Origin: Mixophyes australis
Taxonomy: Eukaryota; Chordata; Amphibia; Anura; Limnodynastidae
Assembly: GCA_036250195.1 (NCBI GenBank)
Contig: JAVHZZ010000004.1
Span: 317,501,706-317,565,705, forward strand
Reading direction: 5' to 3'
Length of the DNA: 64,000 bases
The notes below the pieces were generated by a model. It saw nothing but the letters and a program-made list of their open reading frames with translations, did no database searches and was not told where the DNA came from. Below, piece by piece: positions 41,822 through 55,464 of the stretch. Every line of letters begins with the position of its first letter. Position 1 is the stretch's first letter. A program made the translations under genes and the position numbers.

Positions 41822-43722
41822 CTAGAAAACCTAAAAGGCAATACAACCCAAAATAAATATATCCGACTGGAAGATGTTGCCCAATGCCTACAATGCCCAA
41901 AACAGGAAGCACTTTCTCACCAGAAATGGAACAAAAGAGAGAGCTTTGTTTTGGGTGATTTAAGCTTGGAATGAATTTAGATGGATTGTGCTTTGTGGAT
42001 CGTGCATGCTTTGTGGATCCATCCTGGAAAGCCTTCTTTTTTTGGCAGTTGCCTTGAGAGATAACTTGTTAATTCCAATGTTGTTGAAGTTAAGTTGCCT
42101 ATCAGATTTACAGGTTGAAGATAAACACCTAATTTTTCATGTTTTAAGCCACATTTACAAAAGCATAAAATTGTTGTTCCTTACATTTTGACACCATACA
42201 GACAGGATGAATTTGCATATACAATGCCCTAAACAACACAGCACTGTCCTATAAAAGATACACAGGAAAGTGCTTAGTTTAGAGTGTTGAATACATTGTT
42301 ATTTGCCTGAATTATAGAAAATAAAGGAAATTGACAACATTTCGAGATTTCCTGCTGCGTTTCCCATCATTCAAACTAGGAAGCATTTCATATAGTTCAG
42401 CTCTAATAAAATATACTGATAACAATTTGCAAATTGAAAAGTCAGAGATTTCAAAGACAAAAATAAAATGAAATAGTCTCACATGTATCCGATTTCAAAA
42501 TAAATATATCAGACTGGAAGATGTTGCCCAATGCCTACAATGCCCAAAACAGGAAGCACTTTCTCACCAGAAATGGAACAAAAGAGAGAGCTTTGTTTTG
42601 GGTGATTTAAGCTTGGAATGAATGTAGATGTAAATCTGAATATTCAGGAACAATAAATGAATACAAGTGAGAAAAGCCAAACACATTCATGTCTCTGTAA
42701 ATATGTTTGCTACACTTACTTTATTAGCTGTATTAATTTGAAACCATTGTGGATAAAAGTTTACAGTTCCCAGATAAACCAAACAGAAAGCACTTAACAA
42801 TTTGGAAATTGAAAAGTCAGAGATTTCAAAGACTCAAAAAATGTAATAGTCTTACATGTATCCTATTTCAAATAGGGTAATTGCTTACCTACAGTCAAGA
42901 AGTGGAGCTGTTCTAACAGGTTGATCTTCAGTTTGAGTTCCAAGTTAAACTAAAATTCCCATGCACTTGTAATCCTTTTATAAGCCTAAACAATACAGTC
43001 ACCAGCCAATCTGAAGTGAGATGACCTTTTCTTTGTCTTTCCCCAATAGAGGGGTGGGGCAATCTGGCTTTAAGACAAATGGAGGTGCCTATTTCATTTA
43101 CATATGCATACAAGACACTCTCTGCATAACAATAGGCATGGCTTGGATGAAACTTTCAATCAGATGATTCCAGAGATTCCAAGGAACTTGCTTCCTGTAG
43201 ATAATTGACATCTTATATACTAAAGATCCTAATGAATTGTAATATTTTTCAATGTTATCATAAAACATTAAACATGTGTTGGAAATCTTAAGTTGTAACT
43301 AATGTGTAAAGCAATATGGAGAAATACCATATAAAGCATTGGTATATGCTAAATGGTGTCCAAATCCTATTGTATATAAGCATTCTAGAACCAGCAAGTG
43401 TTCTAGAAGACATCATAACAATGTCCCTAAATCTGAACATTCCAAATATATCTGTCTAGCAACTATACATTTTGTGGTGCTTTGTTGCAGTAAATAATAC
43501 TGGCAAATATATGTATGAACAGATTAAAACATTAATCCTTTAAAAATGCTATGGATAGAAAGTGTTGTGCCATTAAACAAATATAGTGATGCACCATTTC
43601 TAGAGCAGGATGTTTAACATGCCCAAAATAACAACTGAATGCAAACAAGCTAAGTATAAGAACTAGATTTTCAAGCTCAAAAATGGTCAAGGGAAGCACT
43701 AACGTTAGATTTCTATGTAAAT
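41822..43722 (+). repeat. Monomer U23 (clade A)
   Basis: G293, G523, A638, G909, G938, A1824 and A1880, matching U8 except for G1559. Confidence 0.95.
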
Positions 43723-45564
43723 CTAGAAAACCTAAAAGGCAATACAACCCAAAATAAATATATCCGACTGGAAGATGTTGCCCAATGCCTACAATGCCCA
43801 AAACAGGAAGCACTTTCTCACCAGAAATGGAACAAAAGAGAGAGCTTTGTTTTGGGTGATTTAAGCTTGGAATGAATTTAGATGGATTGTGCTTTGTGGA
43901 TCGTGCATGCTTTGTGGATCCATCCTGGGAAGCCTTCTTTTTTTGGCAGTTGCCTTGAGAGATAACTTGTTAATTCCAATGTTGTCGAAGTTAAGTTGCC
44001 TATCAGATTTACAGTTTGAAGATAAACACCTAATTTTTCATGTTTTAAGCCACATTTACAAAAGCATAAAATTGTTGTTCCTTACATTTTGACACCATAC
44101 AGACAGGATGAATTTGCATATACAATGCCCTAAACAACACAGCACTGTCCTATAAAAGATACACAGGAAAATGCTTAGTTTAGAGTGTTGAATACATTGT
44201 TATTTGCCTGAATTATAGAAAATAAAGGAAATTGACAACATTTCGAGATTTCCTGCTGCGTTTCCCATCATTCAAACTAGGAAGCATTTCATATAGTTCA
44301 GCTCTAATAAAATATACTGATAACAATTTGCAAATTGAAAAGTCAGAGATTTCAAAGACGAAAATAAAATGAAATAGTCTCACATGTATCCGATTTCAAA
44401 ATAAATATATCAGACTGGAAGATGTTGCCCAATGCCTACAATGCCCAAAACAGGAAGCACTTTCTCACCAGAAATGGAACAAAAGAGAGAGCTTTGTTTT
44501 GGGTGATTTAAGCTTGGAATGAATGTAGATGTAAATCTGAATATTCAGGAACAATAAATGAATACAAGTGAGAAAAGCCAAACACATTCATGTCTCTGTA
44601 AATATGTTTGCTACACTTACTTTATTAGCTCTATTAATTTGAAACCATTGTGGATAAAAATTTACAGTTCCCAGATAAACCAAACAGAAAGCACTTAACA
44701 ATTTGGAAATTGAAAAGTCAGAGATTTCAAAGACTCAAAAAATGTAATAGTCTTACATGTATCCTATTTCAAATAGGGTAATTGCTTACCTACAGTCAAG
44801 AAGTGGAGCTGTTCTAACAGGTTGATCTTCAGTTTGAGTTCCAAATTAAACTAAAATTCCCATGCACTTGTAATCCTTTTATAAGCCTAAACAATACAGT
44901 CACCAGCCAATCTGAAGTGAGATGACCTTTTCTTTGTCTTTCCCCAATAGAGGGGTGGGGCAATCTGGCTTTAAGACAAATGGAGGTGCCTATTTCATTT
45001 ACATATGCATACAAGACACTCTCTGCATAACAATAGGCATGGCTTGGATGAAACTTTCAATCAGATGATTCCAGAGATTCCAAGGAACTTGCTTCCTGTA
45101 GATAATTGACATCTTATATACTAAAGATCCTAATGAATTGTAATATTTTTCAATGTTATCATAAAACATTAAACATGTGTTGAAAATCTTAAGTTGTAAC
45201 TAATGTGTAAAGCAATATGGAGAAATACCATATAAAGCATTGGTATATGCTAAATGGTGTCCAAATCCTATTGTATATAAGCATTCTAGAACCAGCAAGT
45301 GTTCTAGAAGACATCATAACAATGTCCCTAAATCTGAACATTCCAAATATATCTGTCTAGCAACTATACATTTTGTGGTGCTTTGTTGCAGTAAATAATA
45401 CTGGCAAATATATGTATGAACAGATTAAAACATTAATCCTTTAAAAATTCTATGGATAGAAAGTGTTGTGCCATTAAACAAATATAGTGATGCACCATTT
45501 CTAGAGCAGGATGTTTAACATGCCCAAAATAACAACTGAATGCAAGCAAGCTAAGTATAAGAAC

Positions 45565-45567
45565 TAG
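45565..45567. repeat. Target-site duplication TAG, left
   Basis: The uninterrupted sequence in other units reads gaactagatttt; here it reads gaactag, then the element. Because the element ends in C, a CTAG duplication of an asymmetric 332-bp element cannot be strictly excluded, but TAG gives symmetric termini. Confidence 0.85.
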
Positions 45568-45716
45568 GGGCCTGATTCATTAAGGTTCTTAAATGAAGAG
45601 GATTCTCATTTCAGTCTCCTGGACAAAACCATGTTACAATGGAAGGGGTGCAAATAAGTGTTTTGTTTTACACATAAGTTAAATACTGACTGTTTTTTCA
45701 TGTAACACACAAATAT
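45568..45716 (+). repeat. MITE left inverted-repeat arm, 149 bp
   Basis: Pairs with 45752-45900 at 147 of 149 positions. The two mismatches lie close together near 45586 and 45590 (ttctt here, atctc on the complement of the other arm). Confidence 0.93.
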
Positions 45717-45751
45717 CAACTTTAAATTTCAGTGTACAAATAAGCTATCAA

Positions 45752-45900
45752 ATATTTGTGTGTTACATGAAAAAACAGTCAGTATTTAACTTATGTGTAA
45801 AACAAAACACTTATTTGCACCCCTTCCATTGTAACATGGTTTTGTCCAGGAGACTGAAATGAGAATCCTCTTCATTTGAGATCCTTAATGAATCAGGCCC
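45752..45900 (-). repeat. MITE right inverted-repeat arm, 149 bp
   Basis: Reverse complement of the left arm with two mismatches. The 35-nt spacer at 45717-45751 is unpaired and AT-rich. Confidence 0.93.
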
Positions 45901-45903
45901 TAG
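45901..45903. repeat. Target-site duplication TAG, right
   Basis: Second copy of the target, followed by attttcaagc, where the monomer resumes at unit position 1846. Confidence 0.85.
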
Positions 45904-45959
45904 ATTTTCAAGCTCAAAAATGGTCAAGGGAAGCACTGACGTTAGATTTCTATGTAAAT

Positions 45960-47860
45960 CTAGAAAACCTAAAAGGCAATACAACCCAAAATAAATATAT
46001 CCGACTGGAAGATGTTGCCCAATGCCTACAATGCCCAAAACAGGAAGCACTTTCTCACCAGAAATGGAACAAAAGAGAGAGCTTTGTTTTGGGTGATTTA
46101 AGCTTGGAATGAATTTAGATGGATTGTGCTTTGTGGATCGTGCATGCTTTGTGGATCCATCCTGGAAAGCCTTCTTTTTTTGGCAGTTGCCTTGAGAGAT
46201 AACTTGTTAATTCCAATGTTGTTGAAGTTAAGTTGCCTATCAGATTTACAGTTTGAAGATAAACACCTAATTTTTCATCTTTTAAGCCACATTTACAAAA
46301 GCATAAAATTGTTGTTCCTTACATTTTGACACCATACAGACAGGATGAATTTGCATATACAATGCCCTAAACAACACAGCACTGTCCTATAAAAGATACA
46401 CAGGAAAGTGCTTAGTTTACAGTGTTGAATACATTGTTATTTGCCTGAATTATAGAAAATAAAGGAAATTGACAACATTTTAAGATTTCCTGCTGCATTT
46501 CCCATCATTCAAACTAGGAAGCATTTCATATAGTTCAGCTCTAATAAAATATACTGATAACAATTTGCAAATTGAAAAGTCAGAGATTTCAAAGACAAAA
46601 ATAAAATGAAATAGTCTCACATGTATCCGATTTCAAAATAAATATATCAGACTGGAAGATGTTGCCCAATGCCTACAATGCCCAAAACAGGAAGCACTTT
46701 CTCACCAGAAATGGAACAAAAGAGAGAGCTTTGTTTTGGGTGATTTAAGCTTGGAATGAATGTAGATGTAAATCTGAATATTCAGGAACAATAAATGAAT
46801 ACAAGTGAGAAAAGCCAAACACATTCATGTCTCTGTAAATATGTTTGCTACACTTACTTTATTAGCTCTATTAATTTGAAACCATTGTGGATAAAAATTT
46901 ACAGTTCCCAGATAAACCAAACAGAAAGCACTTAACAATTTGGAAATTGAAAAGTCAGAGATTTCAAAGACTCAAAAAATGTAATAGTCTTACATGTATC
47001 CTATTTCAAATAGGGTAATTGCTTACCTACAGTCAAGAAGTGGAGCTGTTCTAACAGGTTGATCTTCAGTTTGAGTTCCAAATTAAACTAAAATTCCCAT
47101 GCACTTGTAATCCTTTTATAAGCCTAAACAATACAGTCACCAGCCAATCTGAAGTGAGATGACCTTTTCTTTGTCTTTCCCCAATAGAGGGGTGGGGCAA
47201 TCTGGCTTTAAGACAAATGGAGGTGCCTATTTCATTTACATATGCATACAAGACACTCTCTGCATAACAATAGGCATGGCTTGGATGAAACTTTCAATCA
47301 GATGATTCCAGAGATTCCAAGGAACTTGCTTCCTGTAGATAATTGACATCTTATATACTAAAGATCCTAATGAATTGTAATATTTTTCAATGTTATCATA
47401 AAACATTAAACATGTGTTGAAAATCTTAAATTGTAACTAATGTGTAAAGCAATATGGAGAAATACCATATAAAGCATTGGTATATGCTAAATGGTGTCCA
47501 AATCCTATTGTATATAAGCATTCTAGAACCAGCAAGTGTTCTAGAAGACATCATAACAATGTCCCTAAATCTGAACATTCCAAATATATCTGTCTAGCAA
47601 CTATACATTTTGTGGTGCTTTGTTGCAGTAAATAATACTGGCAAATATATGTATGAACAGATTAAAACATTAATCCTTTAAAAATTCTATGGATAGAAAG
47701 TGTTGTGCCATTAAACAAATATAGTGATGCACCATTTCTAGAGCAGGATGTTTAACATGCCCAAAATAACAACTGAATGCAAGCAAGCTAAGTATAAGAA
47801 CTAGATTTTCAAGCTCAAAAATGGTCAAGGGAAGCACTGACGTTAGATTTCTATGTAAAT
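45960..47860 (+). repeat. Monomer U25 (clade B)
   Basis: C320, C461, T522, A538 (46497), A638 and A1471. It matches U10 at every marker scored, at an offset of 28,851 bp (15 units plus the 336-bp insertion). Confidence 0.95.
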
Positions 47861-49761
47861 CTAGAAAACCTAAAAGGCAATACAACCCAAAATAAATATA
47901 TCCGACTGGAAGATGTTGCCCAATGCCTAAAATGCCCAAAACAGGAAGCACTTTCTCACCAGAAATGGAACAAAAGAGAGAGCTTTGTTTTGGGTGATTT
48001 AAGCTTGGAATGAATTTAGATGGATTGTGCTTTGTGGATCGTGCATGCTTTGTGGATCCATCCTGGAAAGCCTTCTTTTTTTGGCAGTTGCCTTGAGAGA
48101 TAACTTGTTAATTCCAATGTTGTTGAAGTTAAGTTGCCTATCAGATTTACAGTTTGAAGATAAACACCTAATTTTTCATCTTTTAAGCCACATTTACAAA
48201 AGCATAAAATTGTTGTTCCTTACATTTTGACACCATACAGACAGGATGAATTTGCATATACAATGCCCTAAACAACACAGCACTGTCCTATAAAAGATAC
48301 ACAGGAAAGTGCTTAGTTTAGAGTGTTGAATACATTGTTATTTGCCTGAATTATAGAAAATAAAGGAAATTGACAACATTTCGAGATTTCCTGCTGCGTT
48401 TCCCATCATTCAAACTAGGAAGCATTTCATATAGTTCAGCTCTAATAAAATATACTGATAACAATTTGCAAATTGAAAAGTCAGAGATTTCAAAGACGAA
48501 AATAAAATGAAATAGTCTCACATGTATCCGATTTCAAAATAAATATATCAGACTGGAAGATGTTGCCCAATGCCTACAATGCCCAAAACAGGAAGCACTT
48601 TCTCACCAGAAATGGAACAAAAGAGAGAGCTTTGTTTTGGGTGATTTAAGCTTGGAATGAATGTAGATGTAAATCTGAATATTCAGGAACAATAAATGAA
48701 TACAAGTGAGAAAAGCCAAACACATTCATGTCTCTGTAAATATGTTTGCTACACTTACTTTATTAGCTCTATTAATTTGAAACCATTGTGGATAAAAGTT
48801 TACAGTTCCCAGATAAACCAAACAGAAAGCACTTAACAATTTGGAAATTGAAAAGTCAGAGATTTCAAAGACTCAAAAAATGTAATAGTCTTACATGTAT
48901 CCTATTTCAAATAGGGTAATTGCTTACCTACAGTCAAGAAGTGGAGCTGTTCTAACAGGTTGATCTTCAGTTTGAGTTCCAAATTAAACTAAAATTCCCA
49001 TGCACTTGTAATCCTTTTATAAGCCTAAACAATACAGTCACCAGCCAATCTGAAGTGAGATGACCTTTTCTTTGTCTTTCCCCAATAGAGGGGTGGGGCA
49101 ATCTGGCTTTAAGACAAATGGAGGTGCCTATTTCATTTACATATGCATACAAGACACTCTCTGCATAACAATAGGCATGGCTTGGATGAAACTTTCAATC
49201 AGATGATTCCAGAGATTCCAAGGAACTTGCTTCCTGTAGATAATTGACATCTTATATACTAAAGATCCTAATGAATTGTAATATTTTTCAATGTTATCAT
49301 AAAACATTAAACATGTGTTGAAAATCTTAAGTTGTAACTAATGTGTAAAGCAATATGGAGAAATACCATATAAAGCATTGGTATATGCTAAATGGTGTCC
49401 AAATCCTATTGTATATAAGCATTCTAGAACCAGCAAGTGTTCTAGAAGACATCATAACAATGTCCCTAAATCTGAACATTCCAAATATATCTGTCTAGCA
49501 ACTATACATTTTGTGGTGCTTTGTTGCAGTAAATAATACTGGCAAATATATGTATGAACAGATTAAAACATTAATCCTTTAAAAATTCTATGGATAGAAA
49601 GTGTTGTGCCATTAAACAAATATAGTGATGCACCATTTCTAGAGCAGGATGTTTAACATGCCCAAAATAACAACTGAATGCAAGCAAGCTAAGTATAAGA
49701 ACTAGATTTTCAAGCTCAAAAATGGTCAAGGGAAGCACTGACGTTAGATTTCTATGTAAAT
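47861..49761 (+). repeat. Monomer U26 (clade B, type X)
   Basis: A70, C320, G461, G523, G638 and G938; same marker set as U11. Confidence 0.95.
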
Positions 49762-51662
49762 CTAGAAAACCTAAAAGGCAATACAACCCAAAATAAATAT
49801 ATCCGACTGGAAGATGTTGCCCAATGCCTACAATGCCCAAAACAGGAAGCACTTTCTCACCAGAAATGGAACAAAAGAGAGAGCTTTGTTTTGGGTGATT
49901 TAAGCTTGGAATGAATTTAGATGGATTGTGCTTTGTGGATCGTGCATGCTTTGTGGATCCATCCTGGAAAGCCTTCTTTTTTTGGCAGTTGCCTTGAGAG
50001 ATAACTTGTTAATTCCAATGTTGTTGAAGTTAAGTTGCCTATCAGATTTACAGTTTGAAGATAAACACCTAATTTTTCATGTTTTAAGCCACATTTACAA
50101 AAGCATAAAATTGTTGTTCCTTACATTTTGACACCATACAGACAGGATGAATTTGCATAAACAATGCCCTAAACAACACAGCACTGTCCTATAAAAGATA
50201 CACAGGAAAGTGCTTAGTTTACAGTGTTGAATACATTGTTATTTGCCTGAATTATAGAAAATAAAGGAAATTGACAACATTTCGAGATTTCCTGCTGCGT
50301 TTCCCATCATTCAAACTAGGAAGCATTTCATATAGTTCAGCTCTAATAAAATATACTGATAACAATTTGCAAATTGAAAAGTCAGAGATTTCAAAGACGA
50401 AAATAAAATGAAATAGTCTCACATGTATCCGATTTCAAAATAAATATATCAGACTGGAAGATGTTGCCCAATGCCTACAATGCCCAAAACAGGAAGCACT
50501 TTCTCACCAGAAATGGAACAAAAGAGAGAGCTTTGTTTTGGGTGATTTAAGCTTGGAATGAATGTAGATGTAAATCTGAATATTCAGGAACAATAAATGA
50601 ATACAAGTGAGAAAAGCCAAACACATTCATGTCTCTGTAAATATGTTTGCTACACTTACTTTATTAGCTCTATTAATTTGAAACCATTGTGGATAAAAGT
50701 TTACAGTTCCCAGATAAACCAAACAGAAAGCACTTAACAATTTGGAAATTGAAAAGTCAGAGATTTCAAAGACTCAAAAAATGTAATAGTCTTACATGTA
50801 TCCTATTTCAAATAGGGTAATTGCTTACCTACAGTCAAGAAGTGGAGCTGTTCTAACAGGTTGATCTTCAGTTTGAGTTCCAAATTAAACTAAAATTCCC
50901 ATGCACTTGTAATCCTTTTATAAGCCTAAACAATACAGTCACCAGCCAATCTGAAGTGAGATGACCTTTTCTTTGTCTTTCCCCAATAGAGGGGTGGGGC
51001 AATCTGGCTTTAAGACAAATGGAGGTGCCTATTTCATTTACATATGCATACAAGACACTCTCTGCATAACAATAGGCATGGCTTGGATGAAACTTTCAAT
51101 CAGATGATTCCAGAGATTCCAAGGAACTTGCTTCCTGTAGATAATTGACATCTTATATACTAAAGATCCTAATGAATTGTAATATTTTTCAATGTTATCA
51201 TAAAACATTAAACATGTGTTGAAAATCTTAAGTTGTAACTAATGTGTAAAGCAATATGGAGAAATACCATATAAAGCATTGGTATATGCTAAATGGTGTC
51301 CAAATCCTATTGTATATAAGCATTCTAGAACCAGCAAGTGTTCTAGAAGACATCATAACAATGTCCCTAAATCTGAACATTCCAAATATATCTGTCTAGC
51401 AACTATACATTTTGTGGTGCTTTGTTGCAGTAAATAATACTGGCAAATATATGTATGAACAGATTAAAACATTAATCCTTTAAAAATTCTATGGATAGAA
51501 AGTGTTGTGCCATTAAACAAATATAGTGATGCACCATTTCTAGAGCAGGATGTTTAACATGCCCAAAATAACAACTGAATGCAAGCAAGCTAAGTATAAG
51601 AACTAGATTTTCAAGCTCAAAAATGGTCAAGGGAAGCACTGACGTTAGATTTCTATGTAAAT
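49762..51662 (+). repeat. Monomer U27 (clade B, type Y)
   Basis: C70, A399, C461, G523 and G938; same marker set as U12. Confidence 0.95.
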
Positions 51663-53563
51663 CTAGAAAACCTAAAAGGCAATACAACCCAAAATAAATA
51701 TATCCGACTGGAAGATGTTGCCCAATGCCTACAATGCCCAAAACAGGAAGCACTTTCTCACCAGAAATGGAACAAAAGAGAGAGCTTTGTTTTGGGTGAT
51801 TTAAGCTTGGAATGAATTTAGATGGATTGTGCTTTGTGGATCGTGCATGCTTTGTGGATCCATCCTGGAAAGCCTTCTTTTTTTGGCAGTTGCCTTGAGA
51901 GATAACTTGTTAATTCCAATGTTGTTGAAGTTAAGTTGCCTATCAGATTTACAGTTTGAAGATAAACACCTAATTTTTCATGTTTTAAGCCACATTTACA
52001 AAAGCATAAAATTGTTGTTCCTTACATTTTGACACCATACAGACAGGATGAATTTGCATATACAATGCCCTAAACAACACAGCACTGTCCTATAAAAGAT
52101 ACACAGGAAAGTGCTTAGTTTACAGTGTTGAATACATTGTTATTTGCCTTAATTATAGAAAATAAAGGAAATTGACAACATTTCGAGATTTCCTGCTGCG
52201 TTTCCCATCATTCAAACTAGGAAGCATTTCATATAGTTCAGCTCTAATAAAATATACTGATAACAATTTGCAAATTGAAAAGTCAGAGATTTCAAAGACG
52301 AAAATAAAATGAAATAGTCTCACATGTATCCGATTTCAAAATAAATATATCAGACTGGAAGATGTTGCCCAATGCCTACAATGCCCAAAACAGGAAGCAC
52401 TTTCTCACCAGAAATGGAACAAAAGAGAGAGCTTTGTTTTGGGTGATTTAAGCTTGGAATGAATGTAGATGTAAATCTGAATATTCAGGAACAATAAATG
52501 AATACAAGTGAGAAAAGCCAAACACATTCATGTCTCTGTAAATATGTTTGCTACACTTACTTTATTAGCTCTATTAATTTGAAACCATTGTGGATAAAAG
52601 TTTACAGTTCCCAGATAAACCAAACAGAAAGCACTTAACAATTTGGAAATTGAAAAGTCAGAGATTTCAAAGACTCAAAAAATGTAATAGTCTTACATGT
52701 ATCCTATTTCAAATAGGGTAATTGCTTACCTACAGTCAAGAAGTGGAGCTGTTCTAACAGGTTGATCTTCAGTTTGAGTTCCAAATTAAACTAAAATTCC
52801 CATGCACTTGTAATCCTTTTATAAGCCTAAACAATACAGTCACCAGCCAATCTGAAGTGAGATGACCTTTTCTTTGTCTTTCCCCAATAGAGGGGTGGGG
52901 CAATCTGGCTTTAAGACAAATGGAGGTGCCTATTTCATTTACATATGCATACAAGACACTCTCTGCATAACAATAGGCATGGCTTGGATGAAACTTTCAA
53001 TCAGATGATTCCAGAGATTCCAAGGAACTTGCTTCCTGTAGATAATTGACATCTTATATACTAAAGATCCTAATGAATTGTAATATTTTTCAATGTTATC
53101 ATAAAACATTAAACATGTGTTGGAAATCTTAAGTTGTAACTAATGTGTAAAGCAATATGGAGAAATACCATATAAAGCATTGGTATATGCTAAATGGTGT
53201 CCAAATCCTATTGTATATAAGCATTCTAGAACCAGCAAGTGTTCTAGAAGACATCATAACAATGTCCCTAAATCTGAACATTCCAAATATATCTGTCTAG
53301 CAACTATACATTTTGTGGTGCTTTGTTGCAGTAAATAATACTGGCAAATATATGTATGAACAGATTAAAACATTAATCCTTTAAAAATTCTATGGATAGA
53401 AAGTGTTGTGCCATTAAACAAATATAGTGATGCACCATTTCTAGAGCAGGATGTTTAACGTGCCCAAAATAACAACTGAATGCAAGCAAGCTAAGTATAA
53501 GAACTAGATTTTCAAGCTCAAAAATGGTCAAGGGAAGCACTGACGTTAGATTTCTATGTAAAT
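51663..53563 (+). repeat. Monomer U28 (clade B)
   Basis: T399, C461, G523, G1461 and G1798; same combination as U13. Private gccttaatt near 52150. Confidence 0.95.
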
Positions 53564-55464
53564 CTAGAAAACCTAAAAGGCAATACAACCCAAAATAAAT
53601 ATATCCGACTGGAAGATGTTGCCCAATGCCTAAAATGCCCAAAACAGGAAGCACTTTCTCACCAGAAATGGAACAAAAGAGAGAGCTTTGTTTTGGGTGA
53701 TTTAAGCTTGGAATGAATTTAGATGGATTGTGCTTTGTGGATCGTGCATGCTTTGTGGATCCATCCTGGAAAGCCTTCTTTTTTTGGCAGTTGCCTTGAG
53801 AGATAACTTGTTAATTCCAATGTTGTTGAAGTTAAGTTGCCTATCAGATTTACAGTTTGAAGATAAACACCTAATTTTTCATGTTTTAAGCCACATTTAC
53901 AAAAGCATAAAATTGTTGTTCCTTACATTTTGACACCATACAGACAGGATGAATTTGCATAAACAATGCCCTAAACAACACAGCACTGTCCTATAAAAGA
54001 TACACAGGAAAGTGCTTAGTTTACAGTGTTGAATACATTGTTATTTGCCTGAATTATAGAAAATAAAGGAAATTGACAACATTTCAAGATTTCCTGCTGC
54101 GTTTCCCATCATTCAAACTAGGAAGCATTTCATATAGTTCAGCTCTAATAAAATATACTGATAACAATTTGCAAATTGAAAAGTCAGAGATTTCAAAGAC
54201 AAAAATAAAATGAAATAGTCTCACATGTATCCGATTTCAAAATAAATATATCAGACTGGAAGATGTTGCCCAATGCCTACAATGCCCAAAACAGGAAGCA
54301 CTTTCTCACCAGAAATGGAACAAAAGAGAGAGCTTTGTTTTGGGTGATTTAAGCTTGGAATGAATGTAGATGTAAATCTGAATATTCAGGAACAATAAAT
54401 GAATACAAGTGAGAAAAGCCAAACACATTCATGTCTCTGTAAATATGTTTGCTACACTTACTTTATTAGCTCTATTAATTTGAAACCATTGTGGATAAAA
54501 ATTTACAGTTCCCAGATAAACCAAACAGAAAGCACTTAACAATTTGGAAATTGAAAAGTCAGAGATTTCAAAGACTCAAAAAATGTAATAGTCTTACATG
54601 TATCCTATTTCAAATAGGGTAATTGCTTACCTACAGTCAAGAAGTGGAGCTGTTCTAACAGGTTGATCTTCAGTTTGAGTTCCAAATTAAACTAAAATTC
54701 CCATGCACTTGTAATCCTTTTATAAGCCTAAACAATACAGTCACCAGCCAATCTGAAGTGAGATGACCTTTTCTTTGTCTTTCCCCAATAGAGGGGTGGG
54801 GCAATCTGGCTTTAAGACAAATGGAGGTGCCTATTTCATTTACATATGCATACAAGACACTCTCTGCATAACAATAGGCATGGCTTGGATGAAACTTTCA
54901 ATCAGATGATTCCAGAGATTCCAAGGAACTTGCTTCCTGTAGATAATTGACATCTTATATACTAAAGATCCTAATGAATTGTAATATTTTTCAATGTTAT
55001 CATAAAACATTAAACATGTGTTGAAAATCTTAAGTTGTAACTAATGTGTAAAGCAATATGGAGAAATACCATATAAAGCATTGGTATATGCTAAATGGTG
55101 TCCAAATCCTATTGTATATAAGCATTCTAGAACCAGCAAGTGTTCTAGAAGACATCATAACAATGTCCCTAAATCTGAACATTCCAAATATATCTGTCTA
55201 GCAACTATACATTTTGTGGTGCTTTGTTGCAGTAAATAATACTGGCAAATATATGTATGAACAGATTAAAACATTAATCCTTTAAAAATTCTATGGATAG
55301 AAAGTGTTGTGCCATTAAACAAATATAGTGATGCACCATTTCTAGAGCAGGATGTTTAACGTGCCCAAAATAACAACTGAATGCAAGCAAGCTAAGTATA
55401 AGAACTAGATTTTCAAGCTCAAAAATGGTCAAGGGAAGCACTGACGTTAGATTTCTATGTAAAT
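53564..55464 (+). repeat. Monomer U29 (clade B)
   Basis: A70, A399, C461, A523, A638, A938 and G1798; same set as U14. Confidence 0.95.

Larger units (their letters stand above)
36119..43722 (+). repeat. Two-unit repeat (U20-U21 and U22-U23), 3,802-bp period
   Basis: U20 and U22 share A1098, G1824 and G1880; U21 and U23 share G293, G523, A638, G909, G938, A1824 and A1880. The same ordered pair occurs as U7-U8. The two dimers differ at a few bases only (207, 264, 597, 1461 and the ataaatcc change in U20). Confidence 0.75.
45568..45900. mobile_element. 333-bp foldback MITE, possibly PIF/Harbinger-like
   Basis: This is the only sequence in the window not belonging to the monomer. It is almost entirely one inverted repeat: 149-bp arms (45568-45716 and 45752-45900) around a 35-nt centre. 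The outermost 18 bp, GGGCCTGATTCATTAAGG and its complement, pair perfectly. It is flanked by a 3-bp TAG duplication, and deleting the element plus one TAG restores the normal monomer. It has no transposase or coding capacity, so it would have been mobilised in trans. A GGG-starting terminus with a 3-bp duplication fits the PIF/Harbinger superfamily, but TAG is not the usual TWA target, so the superfamily is uncertain. Similar terminal sequence is familiar to me from frog genomes, from memory only. Confidence 0.92.
43723..45959 (+). repeat. Monomer U24 (A/B hybrid) interrupted by a MITE
   Basis: 2,237 bp: a 1,901-bp unit plus a 333-bp transposon and 3-bp target duplication inserted after unit position 1845. 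The first part has A-type states (G207, C264), the later part B-type (A1123, A1461, T1727). It shares private A449 (44166-44175) with U9. Confidence 0.95.
39921..55464 (+). repeat. Segmental duplication copy 2 (U22-U29)
   Basis: Counterpart of 11406-26613, offset by 28,515 bp before the MITE and 28,851 bp after it. It differs at scored markers only at 207 (U22), 1559 (U23), 264 and 938 (U24), plus singletons such as the agagtttg change in U14 and the gccttaatt change in U28. It contains the MITE, which copy 1 lacks. Confidence 0.85.

Noticed and set aside
45811..46112. Two overlapping 78-79-residue frames on opposite strands at the MITE
   Set aside because: Chimeras of MITE arm and satellite sequence opened by the insertion; they contain no transposase motif.
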